Position numbers and translations under genes: made by a program
In this document: positions 23,302 through 35,804 of the stretch, piece by piece
Position numbering within the stretch: position 1 is the stretch's first letter
Layout: the number at the start of each line of letters is the position of its first letter
Notes under the pieces: model-generated
Told to the model about the DNA's origin: nothing
What the model saw: only the letters and a program-made list of their open reading frames with translations
The model's database searches: none
Source of the DNA: Cryptomeria japonica
Lineage: Eukaryota; Streptophyta; Pinopsida; Cupressales; Cupressaceae
DNA length: 64,000 bases
Assembly: GCF_030272615.1 (NCBI RefSeq)
Contig: NC_081415.1
Location: 604,831,644-604,895,643 of the forward strand
Direction of reading: 5' to 3'

Positions 23302-23667
23302 GTGATGTTGATTGGTATCATTCTGGTAAGTATTTATGAGTGCTATCATTCATTCTGGATTGATGTGTTGATGCTACAACTCAGGGGGAGTAGTCAACTA
23401 TGTGGTTCAGAGGTTTTATGATTTTTCTTTGATGTTTATGTCAGATTTCTGGCATTGATGTCAAAGGGGGAGAAATATATGTAAAAACCAAAGCTTTAGA
23501 GTGATATCATTCTCAGGGGGAGTTTGGTTTTTGGCTCAAAACTTCATTGTCATATCATCTTGGAGAGTTTGTTGGATGTCTTCCATTGCGGGAGACTTGT
23601 TTGGCATTTTCTTGGCACTTGGATGTTTTTCTCATCTAGTGTTGCCATTAATGTCAAAGGGGGAGAT
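23302..23667 (+). promoter_or_regulatory. D' 3' untranslated region with two polypurine tracts
   Basis: Non-coding. TCAAAGGGGGAGAA at 23461-23474 and TCAAAGGGGGAGAT at 23654-23667, the second abutting the LTR. Confidence 0.8.
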
Positions 23668-24903
23668 TGCTAGCAATTTGGAGGAATTGATTATGTGTTG
23701 CATTGATATTTTGTCATTGATGCCAACACTAGTTGTTTTTCTATCTACTGGCTTTTGGTAGAGTGGTTGGATTATGATATTTATGTAGAGACCATCTCCA
23801 GTATTCTCTGATTTGGTTTGACTTGTGGTATTGTCTTGGATTGGTTATTCATGTGTTCCTATTGTGTGCCAGATTCAGTTGGTTTAGGATTTGATTATCT
23901 TGATGCTATCATTTGTTCTAGTAAGCCTTTTGGTGACTGGTAAGGGTTTTACCGACAATGCTTTGATGAAGATCTTTTGATGAATCTGATAAGTGGTGTT
24001 GGTGCAGCTTCTAAAAGGTTATCAGGATGTTGATGGTTATCTTGTTGGTGTTCTAATTGTTCATTGTGTTTTATTTGGCTTATGGCGACCTATTTTAGGT
24101 CCAGTGGTCATTCTACTAAGTTATGGACCGGTTTGTGTAACGTGTTGTTTGATGCTCCAGATGCGTCATAGTTTGGATTTATTGCTTGGATTATGTTGTT
24201 TTTGTCTTAGGCCGACTTGGTTTATCATTGGTATGCGAGATTATGTAACAGATATATTGTATTATCTTATAGGTGGCCGACCTAATTGTTTATGTCCCGG
24301 GGTTATATAAATATTAAGTAAGATCTCTTTGTAGATCATGGGTTTGTGGGATATAGGATTATCTATGCGAATAATATTATAATCATATACAGAGGTTCTA
24401 GTCAATCATAGGTGATCAAATTGGGTTTCTCAAAGAGTTTTAAGACCTCTGAAGAGATTAGCCAAAACTATACTCAGGCATAGGAGATGTTATTCTTGCA
24501 GTTCACTCATCTTTCTGGATTGTAGTATGGATTTCTTTGTAGTCAGTGAGGCTCCTTTTGTAATGACTAGTGTCTTCTAGGCAGTGTGCCTTCCTGCATA
24601 TGCAAGCCCCTCTTATTGTAATCACATACTTGTTGCAAAAGTATTATCTAACTGTCGGTAGGCTTCCAACTATGGTATTTCCCTTTACGAGGTTTTCCAC
24701 ATACAAATCTTGGTGTTATGTGTTATGGATGTTTGGTTAATTATTCTATAATTTATGTTTATACTTAATTGTTACATCTACTATTCTGGTATTTGGTTTA
24801 TGAATTTGGGTATCTAAGGTTTTGTGAGCTTAAAGTTTTATAATATGTTGACAATTATTTCAACCCCCCTCCCCCTCTCAGTTGTCCACTTGTTATCCTA
24901 ATA
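23668..24903 (+). repeat. D' 3' LTR
   Basis: Starts TGCTAGCAATTTGG after the PPT and ends near CCTAATA at 24903. It has the conserved box (about 24670-24715) and the terminal CACCCCCC-like tract with CTCAGTTGTCC. Homologous to the minus-strand LTR at 27735 and to the partial LTR at 63925. Confidence 0.8.
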
Positions 24904-25731
24904 GGCATCATCCCAATAGGCTATGGAGAAATGCAAAGATGCCAGAATACAAACATTTTTGCAAATGATTGAAAGTGATAAGACCTAGGTAGACAAAGAA
25001 CTTTAATTGATTGATGAGGCCTTACAGGAAGGTGGTAAGATCTATAAGTCTTATCTAATTTTAACAAATTTTACTACTCAATTAGAAAAGTAGATAGATA
25101 CTTATAGAAGCTAGTCAATCCATATCTCGCAGGCATATGATCCCATAGTAAACTTGACCAAAAATGTTGAAGGTCAAATTTTGACTCTTATGGGACAGAT
25201 TGGTAATTTGGAGAAGGAGAAGGACAAGATACAGAGAAGGATAGGTTAACTCTAGAACCTAGTTGGTCCCTGGTTAGACACCTTGGTATGGCATGAAATG
25301 GAATATTTTTAGAATATGACTAAGGAGACACCAATTGAGTTGCATGCAATATAATTTCATGCTTATGTTCTAAATGGTTTTGTCTCAATTTTGAAAACAA
25401 TTGCGAGTAGGTTGGAATAACTATTTTGGATTTCTTAAGTCCACATATGCATATGCACTCAAGTATGTATAAATCTAGTCATCTAGTGTGTATACATTTA
25501 CAGGGTATTTTTTTATCCACATCCTATCTCTGGCATTGCTATTAAAGGAGGAGAGATAACGTGAAAAATGTATAGTGTGAATGGAGTGTACAAATTTTTG
25601 TAGGTTTTTGGGTTTTTTATCTAAGGGGAAGCCTTAGAATTCTTTCATTCTTGATCTGATGTACATGTTTCATAGATTTCAACACTTAGCCATTTTTCTT
25701 AGGTGTTTCCATCAATACCAAAGTGGGAGAT
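24904..25731 (+). pseudogene. J: 3' end of a pol-less element (ORF2 coiled-coil remnant)
   Basis: A stop-riddled stretch. GNLEKEKDKIQRRIG followed by NLVGPWLD (about 25204-25280) matches the NLEKEKEKIRMKAREL...LGPRLDNL region near the end of H ORF2 (51060-51145). Decayed PPTs follow at about 25540-25555 and 25718-25731. It is therefore the tail of another K/C/H-type element whose 3' LTR is next. Confidence 0.6.
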
Positions 25732-26698
25732 TGTTGGCATTTGATGCTCATCCAGTGATTTCTGATTCTTGATTTATTGTTTAGGATTGTCATTGATGGA
25801 AACTCCTCTTGGAGATTTGATCGAATGGTTATAATTCTTCTTATTCGAAAGAAAGTGTTAACCGGTAGCCAGTTAACTGGTAAATCAGGATTATTCCAAT
25901 GTGGTTTTGGTCTAGAAAGATTTTTGGTGATTGCAGTGATTGCAGTGACTAAGTTCAAGGTGAAAATGATGAGGCCAATATTGGTGAATCATTTTGAAAA
26001 TTGTTTTGGTCCAGCGATATGTTCTGTTAGAAATCAAAGCCGACTTGAAACTAGGCATTACATTTTTGATAGCCGACTTGGAGGAGATTATTTTTCACAT
26101 GACCGGATATATAAGATTGAATTGGTGATTGGTTTTTAGTATTACTACTATTGTGGTGATCCATTTTGGTGTGATTGAGTGCAATTTCACGTGCACATTT
26201 GATTCCCAATTGATCCAGTTGCTAACTGAGACAAAAACAGAGCATATTGCAAAGCGAGTACAGTCGGAGATCTTGTGGTTAAACCAAAACTTATTCTTGC
26301 ATTGTTAGAGGCTATTTCAAAGTTCCTTAATTGTATTTCATAGATGTAATTAAATTGTAAGTCACTGAGACTTCCCTAAAGGTTGTGGTCTTCCGGGTCA
26401 TTGTAATTTAGCAGTGAGCTCTGGGGAGTGATCCTGAATGCTAATGTATTCCCCATCTATGTAATATTTATGTACTCCTAGCCAAAGTATATGAATATTG
26501 TGAGTTCTATCCCCACCGTGGTTTTTCCCTTTTTGGGTTTCCATAGAAAAATTCTGGTGTTGTGGATCTGTGGTTTATTTATTGTTTTCTTATATTCTTT
26601 AAGGTTATACATTTCTAACTGGTGGATAAAGAATAATTTTTTGAGTTTGATCTCTGACAAAACAATGATTCACCCCCCTCTCAATGTTCCTTGACTCT
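25732..26698 (+). repeat. J 3' LTR
   Basis: Begins TGTTGGCATTTGATGC directly after the decayed PPT. It contains the early GTCATTGATGG motif, the conserved box CCCCACCGTGGTTTTTCCC...GGGTTTCC (about 26510-26550) and the terminal CACCCCCCTCTCAATGT tract. The right end is uncertain by a few bases because it abuts E. Confidence 0.75.
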
Positions 26699-27734
26699 AA
26701 GACTTCATTCACCTTGTTTTTAAAGACCCATTTGTTTCCAATAAAAATCTTGTCAACTGGCTTAGATACAAGCTCCCATGTTTTGTTCTTTTTAATCTAT
26801 TAGAGTTCTTCTTCCATTGCCTTCATGCACTTCTCACTCTTGTTGACTTCATTGTAGTTCTTTTGTTCCACTTCAGTCAAGAGGCCAAAATTTACTTGTT
26901 TATTATTTACAATATGCCTCATTCTTGTTTGTACACCTCCATCCTTGTTGCCTATGATCTAATCTTTAGGAAGATACTTCTGCACATACTTGTTGGGTAG
27001 TTTTTTAGTGACTTCTTCTTCATTTTCATATTCTTCTTCATCTTTTGCATATGGTTCTTCAATCAAATTTATTATATTTTGCCTTCCTTTGTGTAAATAT
27101 TCATCTACCCTTACATTCACACTTTCAACCACTTTCTTTAGCCTTTTGTTGAAACAATTGTAGGCCTTGTTGTGATTAGAGTAGCCCAAGAAGATTCCTT
27201 CATCACATATTGATTCAAAGCTACCAAGTCCACCTGCATCTCTTCTGATGAAGCATTTACTTCAAACACTTTGAAGTACTTGACTATGGTTTTTAATCAT
27301 ACCATAGCTCATAAGGAGTCATCTTGTTGTTTACTCTTAGCTAAACTCTATTTAATGTGTATACAATAGTATGGACTGCTTTCTTTCAAAATACATCAGG
27401 AAGATTATACTCACTCAACATTGTTCTAGCCATTTATTTGATTGTCCTATTCTTTGTTTCCACAACACCATTTTGTTGTAGTGTCCTAGGAGTAGAATAG
27501 TGTCTTCTTATTCCATGTATTTAACAATAGTCCTCAAACTCGTTGGATGTGAACTCACCTCCATGGTCCGATCTCAAATTTATTGGCTTATAACAACTTT
27601 CTTTTTCAACCAATCTTCTAAAAATTTTGAATCTCTCAAATGGTTGTGACCTATCTTGCAAGAAGGTGACCCATGTCATCTTTAATAAATCATCTATGAG
27701 GAGCATAAAGTAATTCTCTCCATTGAGATCTCTT
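26699..27734 (-). pseudogene. Copia E fragment: integrase to RT N-terminus
   Basis: Minus-strand copia pol, distinct from D. From right to left: MTWVTFLQDRSQPFERFKIF integrase core, with LRSDHGGEFTSNEF holding the second catalytic Asp (27521-27706). Then the C-terminal region with a TPYELW-like segment (about 27300), an acidic linker (26959-27189) and the GNKWVFKNKVNE start of RT (about 26715-26750). Stops and shifts throughout. Cut on the left by the J LTR and on the right by the D LTR. Confidence 0.82.
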
Positions 27735-28810
27735 TGTTAGACAACTCAGATAACCGGTGAACAACTTGGAGGGGGGGTGCCTCAGTTGTTTACATATTAT
27801 AGAACTTTAAGCATTAAAACCTTATTACCAGAATACATAAACCAAATATTGGAATAATAGATATAATAGTTAAGCACCAATATAATCTAGAGAACATTTA
27901 CCACCCATCCACAAAAGATAACACCAAGATTTGTATGTGGAAAACTGAGTAAGGGGAAAAACCATGGTGGGAAGCCTACCCATAGTCATATAATACTTCT
28001 ACAATAAATATGTGATTACATAAAGAGGGGCCTATACATGTAGGAGGGCCAACAACTTAGATCACACTGTTCATCACAAAAGGAGCCTCACTAACTACAA
28101 TCCAGAAAAAAGAATGAACTGGAAGAATAGCATCTCATTTGTCTGAATACAGTTCCAGTTAATCTTAGTACCAAAGGTTTTAAACCTCTTTCACCAACCC
28201 AATTCTATCACCCATGATCTACCAAAAACTTTGCATATGATTATAACTTTATTTGCATATAGATAAACCTATATCCCAAAAACCAACGATCTACAAAGAG
28301 ATCTTACATCATATTTATACCAACCTGGGACCTAAACAATTAGGTCGGCCAGCTAAAAGATAATACAATAAATTCATAACATAAACTCACAATCCAATGA
28401 CCAACCAAATAGGCCTAAGACCAAAACAACATAATCCAATCAATATATCCAACCAGAAATGCATCGAGATCATCCACCAACACGTTACATAAACTGGTCC
28501 ATAACCTAGCAGAATAAGATAGCATTAGGTCTTGACCCAAATTCAACACCACCGATCAACATGAACACAAACAAGATAACCACCAACATTCTCAAAGCCA
28601 TCTAGAAGCCACACCAAGACCACTTATCACGTGCATCAAAAGATCTTCAACAAAGCTTTGTCGGTAGAACCCTTACTAGTGACCAAAAGGCTTACTAGAA
28701 CAAATGATAGCTCCCGAGTCATCAAATCCCAAACCAACTGATCATGATACACATGAAAATAGCATAAATGATATATATAAACCAATTCCATAAACCAAAG
28801 CATACCACCA
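27735..28810 (-). repeat. D 3' LTR (internally joined, U3 end deleted)
   Basis: Starts TGTTAGACAACTCAG on the + strand; similarity to 23668-24903 in reverse complement continues to about 28810. The expected U3 start and both PPTs are missing: D internal sequence (GATGTGTTG, about 28810-28820 in reverse) runs straight into LTR interior. This is a deletion of a few hundred bases. Confidence 0.75.
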
Positions 28811-28876
28811 ACACATCAATTCAGAATGAATAGTAGCTTTGTAAATACATATCAAACTGATGCCAATCAACATCAC

Positions 28877-29860
28877 TTAGGTCTTTACCAGAGGGGTAGA
28901 AACCCCCAATATGTCTCTTAAGTACTAAAATGATTCCTTACAAAAAGGTTTAGTGAAGATATCTGCAATCTAGTCTTTAGTGTTCACATAAACTAGTCTA
29001 ACTTCATTTGCTTCCACCTTCTCCTTCAAAAAGTTATACTTGATAGATATGTGCTTTATCTTAGAATGAAATACCAAATTCTTTGATATGTCAATAGCAG
29101 TAAAGTTATCACAGTGAATTACTATCATTTCATTATAATCCACCATTATATCCTTCAACATTTGCTTCATCCATATAACTTATGTACAGTTAGTAGCAAC
29201 AACAACATACTCAGCTTCAACAATAGATAAAGAGGTATATGACTGCTTCTTATTGATCCATGAAACAAGTTTCATTCCAAGAAGGAAATTTCCACAGGAT
29301 GTGCTCTTCCAGTCGTCAACATCTCCAGCCTAATATGCATATGTATATGCACATAGTGTAAAATCATCATTTTTAGGATACCACAAACCATATTCAGTTG
29401 TTCCTTCCAAATACTTGAAAATCCTTTTCACCACACTCTCATGATTCTCTCTAAGATCACTTTGATATCTTGATACAATACAAATTGCATTCATTATATC
29501 CCATCTAGTCTGAGTCAGATATAAAAAACTTCCAATCATATACTTGTACCATGTAGGATTTACCATTCTGATGCATCTATCTTAGTCAATTTCTCACTTG
29601 TAACCATAGGTGTACCAACCACTTTTAAATTTTCCATACCAAATTTCTTCAACAAATTCCTAGCATACTTATTTTGATAGATGAAAATACCTTTATTATT
29701 TTGAGTAATCTGCAAACCTAAGAAAAATTTCAGCTCCCCAATCATAGACATCTCAAATTCATTCTTCATATTATCAGAGAATTCCATACATAGCTTATCA
29801 TCACCTCCAAAAATGATATCATCAACAAAGACTTCAACAATCAATATGTCATCATCAATG
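28877..29860 (-). pseudogene. D RT C-terminal half and RNase H pseudogene
   Basis: FVDDIIFGGDDKLCMEFSDNM with the catalytic Asp pair (about 29800-29835), FLGLQITQNNKGIFIYQNKYA, TRWDIMNAICIVSRYQS, RNase H pieces including VIHCDNFTAIDISKN, and a stop at 28877-28879. Frameshift near 29560 and several stops. Collinear with D' (22340-23301). Confidence 0.88.
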
Positions 29861-30698
29861 TGTTAGATACTTGATCAGTCCCAAAGACACTAAGAGGGGG
29901 GGGGTGGATTAGTGTCTAACTGGGAACCAAAATATTTCAATTGTTTTGCAACTTTATAACCCAAATTAATATACCGGTCAACAAAAGTATAACCATCAAT
30001 TCACACCATAACACAAATATTTTTGGCAAGGAAACCCAGTAGGGGAAAAACCTCGGTGGGATTTGTGACCCACAATATTTACTCACTGGCCAATATGAAA
30101 AAATATTACTTATACAATAGGGGCATGCACATGCAGGAAGGCCAACATCCTAGAGATCACTTCTGAATCACAATAATGAATTCACACTGACTACACAATT
30201 GGATGGTTAAATCCAATGCCAATGTGCTACTTAAAATAGCATCTGCAATGCTAGATTTAGTACTAGTTTAAGCTCTATCAAATACCTCTACCATAAACCT
30301 TGCTTCACTCTGCTCTTCTCTTATTCGCTCATTAAATAATTACATCATAATGCATATATAATTATTCTCTCACATATATCACTTGCATCCATTACCTAAT
30401 TACATTTCCTTTCTTACAAAATGACCTACAAGATCTCATACATATATGAGTCTTTACAATACATTATGTCGGCTATACAATATAATTACACTAAAAAACA
30501 ATGTAATTTCCATGTCGGCTAGGAGCGCTGGTAATATCTTTTGTCGACATAGATTGGATGTCGATGAGAATAGACTTGTAGTGTCTGTCGGTACCGGTAG
30601 ATGATGCATGTTGCCTATGTAACTTGTGAGCCATGTTACTAGTTGGTTGCCATCAATGACAACATCAACTATTATCATCAGAGTTTATAATGCCAACA
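29861..30698 (-). repeat. C 3' LTR
   Basis: 838 bp, homologous in reverse complement to H LTR 45700-46536. Contains the GGAAACC...GGGGAAAAACCTCGGTGGGATTTGTGACCCAC box (about 30025-30072). Confidence 0.9.
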
Positions 30699-31021
30699 AT
30701 CTCCCCCTTTGGCATTGATGGCACCACTCATGAGAAAAATCCAAAAGTTGATATCCAAAATTTGAAGTCCAAAAACTCATCCAAGAATAAGAGTGCTCCC
30801 CCTAAGCAAATGATCCTTTCTGTACATTTTTCTCCCACACTACTCCCCCTTCGACATTAATGACAAAGGATGTCAAAAAGAGTCAAAGAATTCAAAATTC
30901 TACCTCAAAGCCTATAATCAATTATGTACAATCTGAAAGATATCCGCTAAAATTAGATTAAGACTCTGCATAAATTTAGTGCTCTCAGAAATTATGGTTT
31001 TAGTCTGTTTGATCATCCCGG
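30699..31021 (-). promoter_or_regulatory. C 3' untranslated region with two PPT complements
   Basis: TCTCCCCCTTTGG abuts the LTR (30700-30712) and CTCCCCCTTCGAC recurs near 30843-30855. No coding seen. Confidence 0.75.
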
Positions 31022-33106
31022 TCAGATAGTGCATTTGTTGCTACGGTGATCTTTCTCCTTGAATGTTTTCTTTAGAAGCTCAATTTGCTGTCTTAGAATG
31101 TTGTCCAATCTAGGACCAAGTTTATTTTTATCTCCCATGCCTTCATTCTTATCCTTGCTTTTTCCTTTTTCTAATCTCTCATTCTTTTCTCCAAAAACTA
31201 CCATTTCTTGATCCAAAATTGAAGTAAGTTCCAAAGAACCTATCATGTTATCTACTATATCATCAATCTCCTTTTGTGTTTTGCTTATCTCCTCATTAGT
31301 ATCCTCTATTAGGTGGTGAGGCTTGCATGCTTCCTTATACAATTCTTTATATTCCAAAATCATGGAATTAAGTATCGGTAATAAATAATAAATATGCTTT
31401 GTATAGTCCTTAATAGTCTTATCAAAAAATTCACCTTTCTCCTTATTCACCCTTTCCTTAATAGTCTCTTCATTAATTTTATTTACAGTTAGAATATTTG
31501 AAGCAATGAATTTGGACAATGTGTCCAATTTACCTAAAGATCCAGAAATATGATCTATCTTACAATCTAGTGCAATCAATTTCAAAATAGGTAAAGTATC
31601 ATCAATGGCCTTAAATGCTAAAGCATTGCATTCAATGATCTTCTTTATGGAATCTAAAAGTACATATGTCACATTAGTAGGTCTGTAATCCATGGTGGAA
31701 AAGCTAGGCGAAGTGTGACGTTCTGCAGTTGGTTTCTTCTCATCTCCAGATTCCTTAACCACTTCTGATGTCTTGCTTCCATCTTTAACTTCTTCCTTAT
31801 TCATTGTTTCTTCCTTATGCTCACTCTCTTTTTCAACTTTATTTTCATCCTTACTATCATCCTTACTAACTGCCTTGCTGATTGCTAGTTTAGATATACT
31901 TTGTTCATGCCCTATTCTAGTTTCAGTTTGTGCTTCTACTTTTGCTTCTATCGGTTTCTCAATATTAAGTTGAGTATCATCAGGGATGGTATCTGGTTTC
32001 TTAACTTTAGTTGGTATCTCAATATTCTCCTAAGAGTCAATAGTGTTGACAGGTGACTCAGAGACCTCAATATTTGTAGCTTCATTTTTCTTTACCTTTG
32101 TAGTTTCCTTATCCATGACAATGTTAAAGTCCTGAGTGTCCATATTCATAGTAAATATAATGTTAGACTCTGGATTAGTGTCATATTTTGTCATTTCCTC
32201 TACCTTCTCTTTAGATTGACTATCAATTTGTCTTGGTGCCTCTGTAGTTATTGGTGGGGTGTCCTGTGTTGGTGGAGGAAGGTTATCCTTGATCGTGATA
32301 TCAAGTACACTACCAATTTTTCCTTTACCCTTATCAACATTTTGATATACTTTAGAAAAATATTTATCTATTTTCTGTCTATCCTTCTCTTATTTCTTCT
32401 CTATCTCAACAAAAAATATATCCCATTTATCTGTCATTTCATCTACTATTTCCTTAACTCTGCTTACCATAAGACTAACTTGTCGGTGACCACTCACAAA
32501 TACTACTTTGTTTGCCTCTGATATTAAATCATCAGTTTTTTATTTAGAATTAATAGGATGCACAACAATTAGAGCCTCTACCTTTAATTTCTTATCAAGC
32601 TCCTTAACAGACATTCTCTCAGCCTCTAACCTTAAGTATAAATCATTTGGCAAAACATCTATGACCTCTATAAGAAATTTCTTGTATATGTCTAGGTACA
32701 AAATAATACTTTCTTTTATGGTTTCCTTATCTGAATCCTTGAAGGAATGATAAAGTTTATTCACATTACCAAGGTTACCTTCTTGGGTGATTTCATTGAT
32801 CAACTCTTCCAGTGTAAGAGTATCCCATGCCTTAGGTTCTGGTTTCACTACCCCATTCTTGTAAGTGATTACATTCATGTACATGTTCATCAAATCTTCG
32901 GACCCTAAAATTTTTATGTAACAATGTATGTATGTCGTAGGGTCTTCAACAAACGTGACTCCCTTTGAGATTCTAGAAAATGCACCAATAGAGTCATCCA
33001 GTTTTGCTATCTTAGGAATGATCTTGAAAATGGGTCTAGGTCATTTTATGTTCTCCACAATGGCAGAGTTTTCTACGAATTTAGGAATAGAAGATGGATA
33101 TGCCAT
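31022..33106 (-). pseudogene. C ORF2, N-terminal GLP domain deleted
   Basis: ATG at 33106 (MAYPSS...), TGA at 33041-33043 at the same aligned position as in K. At about 32835-32840 the sequence jumps from VVKPE to PKAWDTLTLEEL, skipping the whole LSRVHG/TGLPSTG domain present in K and H (equivalent to about 1.2 kb of H, 48295-49515). The remainder (EITQEGNLGNVNKLYHSF, YLDIYKKFLIEVIDVLPNDLYLRLEAER) and a long Lys/Glu coiled coil end at 31022. Lower frame continuity in the linker (31805-32540). Confidence 0.75.
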
Positions 33107-33422
33107 TGCGAAAGATAAATACCTTTTAACTGAGAAATCCTTGAATGCTCTAAAAACACCTTTGCTTCTTCATCTTTAGAATTCCTTTGCTCAATTTCAC
33201 TCTCTTCGATGCTTTAATGCTTAGTGAATTGAAATGAGAAGTTACCGAGCCTTTATAACCAAAAATTAACTTACAACTACAATAAATGCTTCATCAATGA
33301 AGTGAAAACTCCACATATAGTCTGGTAAAAAATAAATATAACTTCTTACCATTAACCGAGGGTAAATGTATGATCTTCAATTTGTTGCCTTACCCCTAAG
33401 GATTATTCCCTAGTTAGATGAA
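33107..33422 (-). other. C spacer between ORF1 end and ORF2
   Basis: About 300 bp without coding, interrupted at its gag side by B. The final gag codons (GDSSSN-stop, as in H GDSSSE-stop) span the B insertion site. Confidence 0.6.
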
Positions 33423-33427
33423 GAATC

Positions 33428-34550
33428 TGTTGGCATTTTTGATGATTATGTTGTGATTGTCATTGATGGACACACACTTGCATTGAGATCATTTTTGTAT
33501 GTATTAGTTAAAGCTCAACCGGTATATGTTCCAACTGGTATGATGCATTATAGTCCTTACACTATTGGTGTTTTGCCAAAAGTGTTTATTGATCTGAAGC
33601 AATATGTTAACCCCAAGCAGTTCGAGGATCTCAAGTGGTATGAAGGATCAAAGCAGCAGAACACATATATCCCACTCTTCATTTTATCAAACTGGCAACC
33701 GGAATTTTTCTTGAACAATATTTTGTATGAATTGGTAATACTCTGTGATGAGTTACCAACCGACATTTTGTGATGAGTTACCATCCACCAATTTTTTGAC
33801 GGTGCTGACACTTTAACGGTGCTTTTAGTGTCATGTTACCTGATACGTCTAGATGCATTGAACCTAGGAAATTGTATTGTAATCCTATTGGACTGACATG
33901 AAATCAGATTCCTTTATAAGGACATCATGTCTAGGGTTTTAGATTGTTGTTGCTAGGGTTTAAGGTGGTTGAGGAGTCAGAGAGAGTATGAATGTATAGA
34001 AGACTTAATTAATGCTAGAATGCATTAGGAATGAGCTATCAAGGATCTAACCAAGCAATATGTGTTATTTGCAAGATTACTCACTTGTTGATTACTCACA
34101 TCTTCGACAAGTCTATAGCCCTTAATCGGGTAGGCCCAAAAGCCTTTTGTAAATCATCTAACAAGGTGGTTCACATTTGTGGATCTAAAATCCTCTAGCA
34201 AGGTAGTCTTTAATCGGACTTATCTTCTAATAGAGACTGAGATTCCTAATAGGATCTGTTCCGGTATAGAACATTGTAAGACCTTAATCGGTCTAGTTCC
34301 TATTCTGTAGATAGTTACTTGTGAGTTCCATCTCACCAGAGTTTTTCCCATTTGGGTTTCCATGTCAAATATCTTGTGTTATGGTGGTATTGCTCTTGTG
34401 GGTGAATGTCTTATTTGCATTTTGGTTTGCATGTGTGTTAATCGGTTTGTCTGTTAAACTGTTTTACCGGTTTATCACTAGACTATTTAAGTGTTTGACT
34501 ACAGTGTTTTTTGGTATACTATTTCACCCGCCCCCTCTTAGTATTCATCA
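33428..34550 (+). repeat. B 5' LTR
   Basis: 1123 bp; ends ...CCCCCTCTTAGTATTCATCA before the PBS. Conserved box at about 34325-34375. Confidence 0.92.
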
Positions 34551-34552
34551 GT

Positions 34553-34564
34553 TGGTATCATAGC
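34553..34564 (+). promoter_or_regulatory. B primer-binding site
   Basis: TGGTATCATAGC, two bases after the LTR end; one change from the initiator tRNA-Met PBS. Confidence 0.8.
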
Positions 34565-34600
34565 CTACCTTTCTATAAGTTTAACTACTTGGAAAGAGAT

Positions 34601-35804
34601 ATGGGGGAATACATATTGAGGGAACTTACTCATCGGCTCACTAAGTCTGAGCAAGCCTATGATTATCTTATGGTCAAATACAAGGCATCTCAAGCAAAAA
34701 GGAGAGAACATGCAGAAAAGTTGATGGAGCTATCTGAAAAATAGTTCCTTTGATGAAGCGAACATGGAAGCCCCGATTCAAGAAGTAGAAAAGTTGAATG
34801 AATCCAATTCCAACCCGAGAAAAGAATTGGAAGGACTGACTATCCGAATGTGCCAAGAACTTGAGAACCAGAGGAAAGCTAAAGATTTGGTCAAAGACAA
34901 AGATCATGAAAAATCCAAGCTAAAGCAAGAGATCAGTGTCCTAACTGCTCAACTCCATGCGAGCAAAGTGGAAAAGGAAGACATGCAAGGAGAACCGAAC
35001 ATTGCCATCTCTAAGAATGAAAACTCAATGGAAACAAATGTTGCTATTTCCAAAGAACTCTCTGAGTCAAAGGAAATACTTGCTAAGTTCAACAAGAGTA
35101 CTATCAAGCTAGAGAAAAATCTTGAATCAGCCACACCTATCAAGAATACTGATGGACTTGGTTATTCTAGTCATGAGGAAGGTGAGACCTCTAGTACAAA
35201 TGCTAGAACATCAAAGAATCAACCGACATCAAAGGATAAAGGTAAGAAAAAGTTTAAACCTGTTTGCTTTAACTATCTCAAAGAAGGACATACTACCAAT
35301 GTGTGTAGGAGTAAGGCTTACAATAATTTTCCCTATTTTCTAAATGATAAGCCTAGATCCTATAAATTCAATGGTAACTATTATGCATGCAATAAGTTTG
35401 GGCATAGAGAATTTGAATGCAGGTCTGTTATGAATAACACTGGAAGATATCCTTAGAGGACCCAAGGAGTTGGTCCTGAACCTTTTGTGAACCGGAATCA
35501 CAACCAGTTTAATGCCTTCAATCATCAGCCAAGAAGTGGTGGCTATCAAGTGGCAACGGGATGGAGAGAAAACTGTTGGATTTGTCATGGTCATGGTCAC
35601 ACTACTACAACATGCAGAAGGAAGAATGGAAACATGAACAATGGACCCTGGAGAGCACCTAGATTGGTCTGCTATCACTGCAACAAACCGGGTCACATAG
35701 CCAGATTCTATAGATCAAGAAAGAATATATCAGATGACATACCAGTCACTCCAGAAGGAAAGATTGATGTTGACATTGTTCAAGTGGATATGAACAAAAC
35801 CTAG
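34601..35804 (+). pseudogene. gag: B ORF1: Gag-like coiled coil with four zinc knuckles
   Basis: ATG at 34601 lies 50 bp after the LTR (MGEYILRELTHRL). TAG at 34742 and a frameshift lead to the frame 34764-35456. There a Lys/Glu coiled coil (LEGLTIRMCQELENQRK, matching DLTMRICKDIEDRKK of H) is followed by CFNYLKEGHTTNVC (second Cys lost) and YYACNKFGHREFEC (first Cys changed). After a TAG at 35457, the same frame continues with CWICHGHGHTTTTC and CYHCNKPGHIARFY (last Cys lost), ending at 35804. RNA-binding Gag role inferred from the knuckles. Confidence 0.8.

Noticed and set aside
23501-24310. Hydrophobic plus-strand frames (86 and 105 codons) that could look like membrane proteins
   Set aside because: They lie in the D' 3' UTR and LTR, are T-rich, and are not conserved as frames in the homologous LTR at 27735-28810.
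33453-33773. 106-codon frame in the B 5' LTR
   Set aside because: The matching position in the B 3' LTR has frameshifts and stops (about 39945, 40012), so it is not a maintained gene.
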